Below are positions 57,040 to 64,000 of a stretch of 64,000 nt of DNA, one piece after another; the first letter of the stretch is position 1, and each line of letters begins with the position of its first letter. A model generated the notes under the pieces. That model did not search any database, was not told where the DNA came from, and worked only from the letters and a program-made list of their open reading frames with translations. The DNA comes from Rhododendron vialii. Lineage: Eukaryota; Streptophyta; Magnoliopsida; Ericales; Ericaceae. Both the position numbers and the translations under genes were made by a program. The stretch is taken from NCBI RefSeq assembly GCF_030253575.1, contig NC_080560.1:42919001-42983000 (forward strand), in the 5' to 3' direction.

Positions 57040-58370
57040 ATTGGCATACGCCAGTGTCCTGGAGGCGTACGCCAGTCACCTGCCACGTGTCAGTCATCGA
57101 CCAGTGGCCCATCTTTTACTGGCGCACGCCAGTTAATAGTGGCGCACGCCAGTCAAACCCAGTCAAATCAACTTTATTCAGCAACTTGGGCGGGACTTTT
57201 GTGCCACCCTGACGTCGGCCACAGTGTCCCTGATAATTATATCGGCCAGGCCCGCTCCCCCTCTCTCCTACACCCCCCATCAAGGCAAGTCCCATGCATT
57301 TAATGCATGGGAGGCTCCAACCTTACCTTAAACAGCCAAACAAGGCCTTAGACCAGACTGATCTCAGTCACTCCCCCTCTATAAATACCCCCCTTGCATT
57401 CATTTGCAAGGGGTTGGCCTCATTAAGAAGAAAAGTTCTCTCTTTTTCCTCCTTTCTTGCTTTCTCTCTTCTTCTTCCATTGAAAGAGAAAGGAAAGAAG
57501 CCCACTTCCACATACCTCCACTGATATCCAGTCACCATACAACATCCATCTTCAACCTCTAGGCTCTAAACCACCTTCAAACTTCAACACCCAAAAGGTA
57601 TACCACCTTTGCATTCCTTTCTGTTTTCGGCCCCTGAGGGGAACCAGCAAGGCCCAGGCTGGTAAACAATACTGGTCCTGGCCTTGAACTGGTAAAAATA
57701 CAACAATCGTATGCGACGATACTTGGCGCACGCCAGTTCCTACATGCCGTACGCCAGTCATGGCAGTACGAGCACAACTGGCGTGGGGATCATGGATCGT
57801 CATTCCTTTCGTTTTATCTTTCTGTCGATCACCTTAGCATGCTAATAACCGGTTTACTGCTTTCCATATTTAGAATTGTTTAGTGGTAATATCCTATCTT
57901 TTTCATCTCTGTCATGTAAAGGCCTCTGGGATCCTTCTGGTCATGTTCCAGAACCCAGATGATGCAAAGCCAAACACTGGAATCAAAGGCAAAGTGGCGT
58001 ACGGCAGTAATACACTGGCGTACGGCAGTAGGCTTCTGGGTCCAGTAACTGGCCCTTGCATCTGAAGCGTAAGCTAGGCCTATCTTCTGTCCCACACTGT
58101 TTTGGGGTGTTCTGCTTTCTTTCATGGCCTAAAGCCATTCATTTTGCCTGTGACTGTGTATATTCTGCTATATTAAACTGCGTGGTTTGCCCTGGGTGTG
58201 CGCTGGTCCTTTTCCAGAGCCCAGAGGCTTGCAAACAAAGACTGAGAGATCCAACAAGTGGAGTACGCCAGTTTATATGTGGCGTGCGCAGGTTGTATCA
58301 CCATGCAGTGGCTCGACCAGTGCATGCTGGCAGAATCTGCTCACGTCACCTTGTGACGGCGTACTGCAGT
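57040..58370. repeat. Five doublets plus one of a near-palindromic 16-mer in the LTR
   Basis: Consensus ACTGGCGYACGCCAGT. Starts: 57040/57061, 57118/57138, 57722/57743, 57993/58014, 58257/58278 and a lone 58355. Within doublets the members start 20-21 bp apart. Copy 57118 is a perfect inverted repeat with a CA centre. Confidence 0.9.
57380..57387 (+). promoter_or_regulatory. TATA box of the LTR
   Basis: TATAAATA in CTCCCCCTCTATAAATACCC, about 525 bp into the LTR; transcription should start about 30 bp further on, near the hairpin at 57389-57412. Confidence 0.65.
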
Positions 58371-58859
58371 TTGCTCGGGATGCTCAGTGCTTGTTCTCAA
58401 TCTATACTTAGCATCGCAATCAAATCATTCATAAGCATTTTGTCACATAAACTGCAATTGGTTACCGCTTTCGTCCCCATTAACTGTTCCCCCGCCCTAA
58501 CTGGCTAAAAAAAAAATGATAAAATGAGAGAAAAATGCAAAGGTTTTCATGAAATGCCCGAGTAGAGACCGATCTCCGGATTGGGCGAGAGGGGGTGCCA
58601 TAAAACCCTTCCCCTCTCGTAACCTGGCTCCCGAACCTCAGATATCGAAGGTGACGACGGACCGGTCTACGCCTTTTCAAAATCAAACAAACGTGGCAAA
58701 AACGTTTTCGAGTTCGGTTCCTTGGGTGTTCCTACCGCTAAAACCCGAGTGGCGACTCTGAATCGAGGCGTTTCGCCGCGCATTTTTCAAAAGAGGGCCG
58801 CGCCCAGTCTTTAAAAAGGGAACCCAAAGATCGAGCGATTTTCGGGGCGCGTGCCCACA

Positions 58860-58879
58860 GTGGCGACTCCGCTGGGGGA
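58860..58879 (+). other. Primer-binding site of the Gypsy element
   Basis: GTGGCGACTCCGCTGGGGGA follows the LTR end directly; TGGCGACTCYGCTGGGG-type sites are usual in this branch of Gypsy elements. Confidence 0.65.
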
Positions 58880-60221
58880 CATTGCGTTGGTTGATATTTG
58901 GCGTTTAAAACATAATGGAGCAATTCTCAAAAGCTTGTCAAAACAGTACGCTTCGCGCTGCTGAAGAACGGAATGGTAACGTAACAGGATCTCAGCATCC
59001 GACCAATCCGAACTGGGGCTTTTCTTATTGTTCTCTTGTGTAGTTTTCTCCAAGTATCAATTAACAAAAGTGAGCCAAGCTTCAAAAGGCATTTGTTTTC
59101 AAAAGCGTTGCATTTCTCTCTCGTTGAATCATTCTTCAGCATTCTCCGTTCGTATCTATGGTTGGTCAGCTCCGTTGAGGTGTTTTGGGTAACCGGCACA
59201 GTTTACTGGAGCCCGGGGTCCTCGAACGCCCAACAACCTTGGACGATGATGAGTCGTACTACCGTTCGACCATTGCTTTGCTCCACGCATTGCAATGGGA
59301 GGTATATCGCGGCTCTAGTCAGAGGAACCCCTTTAAGCCAAAACCGGCCTCTACAGCGTGTACAAAGCACTAGAACCTTTCAAACTAAGACAGGAACCCG
59401 CAGGGTAGGATTACTTGCTTCTAGCCCCATATCCTGTCTATGTGTTACCGCTTTCCATATCGCATGCCTGTACATACATTCATGATCGTTCTGCGTAGGA
59501 GCATGCTAGGGCGGCTTTTAGGATATCTTTCGTCGAGTCTGTCTCGCGTCCGTTCGACGTTGCCTTGGACCGATGACGAGTCGTGCATCTCAATGTTGCA
59601 CGTTGCCAGATTTTTCAAGTCCTTAATCAATGAGACTTCGGGAAATCGATACTTCCTAAGTCCTTGTCTAAAACCCCATCGAGGTTTCAAACCGAAAACT
59701 AGGAACAACGGAGAAAATGGCATGATACTTACACCACTCAGGTTAAAAGTGCTAATCGCTTACACCAGGCTCCGGCACAGTGCTGCCTACGCCACTTCGG
59801 TTACGGTATCATGACATCTACACCTAGTTGTTCCAAAATCAAACTTTGAAACTTCGAGAAGGGAGAAAGTCAAAGGCTTAGGCTGTTTTGGCATCTCTTA
59901 GTAACATTCGATTCAATCAAGGATACACCGTCGAAAAGAAAATCCGAGGATTCCATGGCAACTGTCCGAGTATCGTAAGGCAAACTCTCTCTAGTTCTAG
60001 AGTCTAGGAGGACACCAACGACGATGACATGCGCATTGCTTTCCTTCAAATTCTTTCAAAAGCTTGTTGCAGGAACGCCATTGAGTTCTCATTTACTTTA
60101 CTGTCAAAAGCTCTAGGCCATTTCACTGAAGGAAAGAGCCAAACCTACTTGGGAGTGTCTGCCAGGGCTATTTCACCGTCACTTCCAAAGCCATATTACC
60201 CTCCTCAATCATCAATCCAAA

Positions 60222-61268
60222 ATGGCAGCACAAACAGAGTTGGCTGAGCTGAAAAGGGCTGTTCAAGAAATGAACCAGAAAATGGACAAACAAATGAGTA
60301 TGGTCCAGGGACTGATTGACCTTTTTACCTCTGTCATGTCAAAATCGGATCTGGGGCTAGTCAAAGAACCTCCTCAGGCCCGCCACACTGCTGTTGTCAG
60401 AACTAAGCTGTGCTCGAACGATACGTTCAAAGACCTGGCTGAGATTCATGAAGCCAGGACTCGCCCGAAGGAGAATGTTAAATCCTTGTTCAAAGCCAAC
60501 GCCGAAAGGGAGGATATGCGCGGCAAAGAAATCAATCCCAAAGGCAAAAGAGTGCATCATATTCCTCAATCTGGTCGTCGGAACCCGCCAAGGACCTTCT
60601 CCCGCTTCTCCACACCTTTGTCCTCGGTTTATGAGAAGCTCCTCGAAGTTGGCCTCCTCAAGCCACTCCTTCCAACTCCTTCGCCTCGAACATTCCCGGC
60701 ATCCTACAACCCAAATGCCTATTGTGCTTTCCATCAAATGCCCGGCCATCTCACCGATGCCTGCTTCCGCCTTCGACATGAAATTCAAAATCTCATTGAC
60801 AATGGCACCATTCAAGCTCCACTCCCATCAAAGCCCAGCGTCATATCCAACTTCATGCTCCAACACGGTTCAAACCCATGTGTCAACCAGATATCCATCA
60901 ACTCTACTCAAATCAACTCAAGCTCCACTCAAATCAAACCTAGCTCCACCATATTCAACCCAACCCTTTTCATTAGCCCAGAAAATCAAACCAAGCCAAT
61001 TTTGTCTCTCCCATCCGAACCTGAGGTTAACCTGATGGCCATAGGTGCAATCGAGGTCCTTACCGCCGATACCTGGGTTGACAGTAATGAGCAGTCTACA
61101 AAGGAGGAACTCAAGAGGAAGCTTAATCAATCAAAGGAGAAAACGGACTGGCTTGGATCTTTCAATCATGAGAATTTGGGGCTGTTGTTCAAGGAGTTCT
61201 CTCAAGTGGGTTTGGACGAAGAAGCTGAAGAGGCCGAAGTGCTGTTGCTTGAGCCTGTTGTCCTCTAG
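60222..61268 (+). CDS. gag-like frame of the Gypsy element
   Basis: Encodes a 348-residue gag-type protein of an LTR element: an N-terminal coiled-coil-like stretch (LKRAVQEMNQKMDKQM), the conserved block FSRFSTPLSSVYEKLLEVGL and the histidine/cysteine knuckle YCAFHQMPGHLTDACFRLRH near residues 166-185, followed by EIQNLIDNGTI. In related elements this protein packages the RNA. It is part of a broken element. Confidence 0.8.
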   Translation: MAAQTELAELKRAVQEMNQKMDKQMSMVQGLIDLFTSVMSKSDLGLVKEPPQARHTAVVRTKLCSNDTFKDLAEIHEARTRPKENVKSLFKANAEREDMRGKEINPKGKRVHHIPQSGRRNPPRTFSRFSTPLSSVYEKLLEVGLLKPLLPTPSPRTFPASYNPNAYCAFHQMPGHLTDACFRLRHEIQNLIDNGTIQAPLPSKPSVISNFMLQHGSNPCVNQISINSTQINSSSTQIKPSSTIFNPTLFISPENQTKPILSLPSEPEVNLMAIGAIEVLTADTWVDSNEQSTKEELKRKLNQSKEKTDWLGSFNHENLGLLFKEFSQVGLDEEAEEAEVLLLEPVVL

Positions 61269-64000
61269 CTCCCACCTCTCTGCGAGGAAGTCAAGGGTAA
61301 CTATAAAAGTTGCATTTTCAAATCGCGTCTCTTTTGCATTGACACTTTCGAGTCTGAGTCTGACGCAGTGTCTGTCAAGTCGTCTAAGTCTAGCTCTGAG
61401 TCGGAGCTCGTGCCTCTTGGCCCTCCATGTCGTAGCTTCTATTCTCGATTTGAGTCTTTTTGCTGTACTTGGCAACCCCGAGGGTCTTATGATGTGCATT
61501 ATCCTGCTTTTAAGTACTTTGCTGGCTTTTGAATAAACCGTGTCGACCCCGACGACGAAGGGATAGATTTCGATGGGATCATCCCCAAGGAAATGTGTTC
61601 CCTCGCCGAAAGGGAAGACGAAAGGCATGCTCAACCTCTAAAAAGAAGAAGTAATTTCAAATAAACTTAAAAGATGGGGCAGACCCCCGAATGGTTCAAA
61701 TTGGTTCAGCGCTGTCCCCATAGGAGTATTGCGCCCGTTGAGACTTGTTCAAAGAATTCAACAATATCTTGGCATGGTCTCACAAAGCCACGTTTGGCGT
61801 TGATCATGGGATAAAGAAGTATCAAGTCCCCTGCCGCCGGATGCCAAGCCAGAAAGCAGAAGCTCAGAAGGCTCCAGGCCTCGTACCATGCTCAAAACAA
61901 TAACAACAGTGTTCCATCAAGCACACATTAAAGAGGTACAAAAGTGGCCTGGAGCGAGGCATTTCCAATTGTAGCAGTCAGGACCCTTTCATTATCAAAG
62001 CCGTTCTATCTGGGGCTACAATCAAAGATCATCGACCTTGACGGCAACAAATTCAATACCTCGGTCAACCCAGATCAACTCAAGCGTTATTATCCCTGAG
62101 AGATGCTCATTGGATCGAAAACCACAAGGGTGGGCGATTCCAAGCAAAAGTTAGAGCAGCCTGCTAGACCGAAAACCTATGAAGGCGGTCTAGGCAAAAA
62201 TGAATTGGCTAAAAGTCGAAAGCTCGCTAGACCGAAAACCTGAAAAGGCGGTACTAGGCAAAAAGTTAGAGCATAAAAGGAGAGGTAAAACACACGAGTG
62301 AACCTTTGCCTGAACTACGTTTTGACCTGATTCCCAGAAAGGGATACGTAGGCAGTCTCTCTTCGAGGCTCGGTCATACTCTATCAATTGGATCCATGGT
62401 TGACGTTTTGGTGCACATCAAGGGTCAAGAAAAGTCGAGAACAAGACAAGCTTCATTGGAGAAACAGACAGGGGAAACCATTCGTCTTTCAAGTTTAATG
62501 CAAGCTGCTACTTCGATTTCAAAGCTGAGCAAAAGCCTTAAAATATTTTGAAGCATCAAAAACAGAACGAAATGCTTATGAGGCTTAACGGCTCACAGTT
62601 TATTCTAAAGTTCAGCAAACGTCTAGTTTAAGCGGCTGCAGCAGCTTTGCAATCTCGCGCGCTAGTTTGAGGCTCACACGCACTCGTACAAAAGTGATGC
62701 GCGTTGATCTCATACATGCGCGCGCTTCTTCATTTCCTGCATCAGACAGCAGTAGGCAGCCATCACGCCTAACAGAGATTTTTAGACCCTCAGGGGCACA
62801 TTTCAAATTCAAAGCACCTCGAATCTCGTTCAAGGGGTTTTTACCAAGTCTTATCATGCTGTGCAAGTCATATGGTCTTAATGTGGCTGCACGGGGATGT
62901 CGGTTTCAGTCCGGGCCTATATGAGTCATCATTTGCGTCTTTTGTCCATCTTTGCGACACTTTTCAAGTTTTTCAATCCATTGTCATGTCGGGATGTTTT
63001 TCCTAATTTTACCGATTTGTACAGGTCAATGTACATTTATTGGACCTTATGCAAGTGTCAGTTTCACCTGTCTAGGGGATACTGTGAATTTTGGCACATT
63101 AATGCCCAAAATTTCATTGTTTTCCATATGTCTAGGAGTCCGTGATATATCCGGGGCTCTTCTTCCTTTCTCAATTGAGCTAGGCGAGTCTGTACATATG
63201 TGTGTCTGTTTGTCGATTCAGTTCGCTTGTCAATGCAAATTAGATATTAGCGGTTGGTTTATGCATTCTTTTAGACAGTCCCAAGAGAGAGTCAAATAAA
63301 TTGGAAAATGCAATTTACATTGCTACCCTACCATCTGTGGTCCACAAGCAGTGGGATCTTGTGAGCAGCAAGGGCATGTCGGCTCAAGGCCAAGCAAAGC
63401 TTATCTATGGGGTTCATCCGCCCCAGCATCAAAGAAAAAGGGGTACATCGACCCAATACCACTCCTAAATGTCAACTGGGACAGGCCAGCCCACTCAATG
63501 TCTATCTATCTGGGAGTGCATCTAAGAAGCAAAGGACAGTGAAGTAAAGAGGCTCAATGGTAGTCCTCAGTGGTAGAGCTCGGCCTCGTTCTCGTCATTG
63601 TCGTCACTCTTGATCTCCTTGAAGTATCTGGGGCCCCTATCCCATCTGCCTCTTCTGAGGAGGCTTTCGCTGATGGACTCTTTCTCTCTCAATCTCTCAG
63701 ACTACTCTCTCTGAACCTCTGAAAACTCTTTGGCGTAAGCCACCCTTTCTATGGGCCTTTCTTTCAACTGCACACCTCTAGCCGCTGGTTATCTATTGCT
63801 CTCGTATCTCTGAGCTATGGCTAAGATGACAGTACCGCTTTGTGTAACTCTTGTTTATGTGGCCATCCTAGGCCATTATCCTCTAGAAGCCGCCCTAGTC
63901 TGCCCTTGCATTTTCAATTTATGCATTCAATTCCGTACATATCATTGCATATTGTATATCAACTGTTGAAAACAGGAAAAATCTATCCAGTGTCAAAGCA

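Larger units (their letters stand above)
56855..58859 (+). repeat. 5' LTR of the Gypsy element
   Basis: The 2005-bp segment begins TGTAGACACCCCATTCTGGA and ends GCGCGTGCCCACA, directly before the primer-binding site. It holds a TATA box, a small GC-rich hairpin about 12 bp downstream of it (CCCCTTGCA ... TTGCAAGGGG) and an array of near-palindromic 16-mers. Confidence 0.8.
56855..64000 (+). mobile_element. Ty3/Gypsy LTR element (Tat/Ogre-like), runs off the right edge
   Basis: Parts in order: 5' LTR (56855-58859), primer-binding site, leader, gag frame (60222-61268), short pol-derived stretches (about 61740-61850, FKEFNNILAWSHK-like text near the start of reverse transcriptase, and about 61970-62100, an integrase-end segment PFIIKAVLSGA...VNPDQLKRYYP), then a non-coding part with the dispersed Gypsy phrases CTAGACCGAAAACCT and GGGATACGTAGGCAG. 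No 3' LTR is reached. The element is broken, with pol poorly represented, and would depend on relatives for movement. Age cannot be estimated without the second LTR. Confidence 0.82.

Noticed and set aside
58056-59814. Several long frames in the LTR and leader of the Gypsy element
   Set aside because: They fall in non-coding parts of the element (U5 and leader), change from frame to frame and resemble no gag or pol block.
60357-61634. Minus-strand and alternative plus-strand frames over the gag region
   Set aside because: They are shadows of the gag frame at 60222-61268, which alone carries the conserved knuckle.

Overview
The window is nuclear DNA of a flowering plant, most likely a eudicot. 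The genes carry many small exons with GT-AG borders in AT-rich introns, and the products are plant families (universal stress protein, DUF247, ALDH22A1, HOOKLESS1-like acetyltransferase, RPS5-like CC-NBS-LRR, jacalin-type lectins). CT/GA microsatellites, Stowaway and hAT-type MITEs, SINEs and a Gypsy LTR element fill the spaces. I saw no bacterial, organellar or CRISPR sequence and no convincing tRNA or rRNA gene.

Left part (1-29.8 kb), mostly genic: a universal stress protein gene on the minus strand runs off the left edge (260-1743); a single-exon DUF247 gene (3583-4890, -) has a Stowaway MITE just after its stop; ALDH22A1 has 14 exons (8451-15512, +); a 13-exon gene on the minus strand (16419-23657) converges on ALDH22A1 and encodes an RPA-like protein with OB folds and a zinc site, tentatively shieldin-2-like; a three-exon HOOKLESS1-like N-acetyltransferase lies at 27800-29817 (+).

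Middle part (29.8-47 kb), gene-poor: diverged tandem duplications and microsatellites, a decayed C-terminal piece of plastid dihydrolipoyl dehydrogenase (33228-33678), a LINE scrap, and one CC-NBS-LRR resistance gene (35646-38577, -). A SINE with a perfect 15-bp target duplication breaks the start of its LRR region, and a 2.5-kb Mutator-like element with 8-bp target duplication lies 183 bp upstream of its start codon. A 705-bp non-autonomous hAT follows at 43.2 kb.

Right part (47-56.8 kb): a tandem cluster of small jacalin-related lectin genes on the plus strand. Two are intact (47102-48274, 53420-54084), one is split by a 623-bp hAT-type MITE with a perfect 8-bp target duplication (50801-52143), one is a 90-bp coding scrap (about 49.55 kb), and orphan promoter copies occur at 56.6 kb. 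From 56855 to beyond the right edge lies a broken Ty3/Gypsy (Tat/Ogre-like) LTR element with a 2.0-kb LTR, a primer-binding site and a gag frame.

The least expected structure is inside that LTR: eleven copies of a near-palindromic 16-mer (consensus ACTGGCGYACGCCAGT). Ten of them form five doublets whose members start 20-21 bp apart, and three of the doublets are carried by diverged repeats of about 265 bp.
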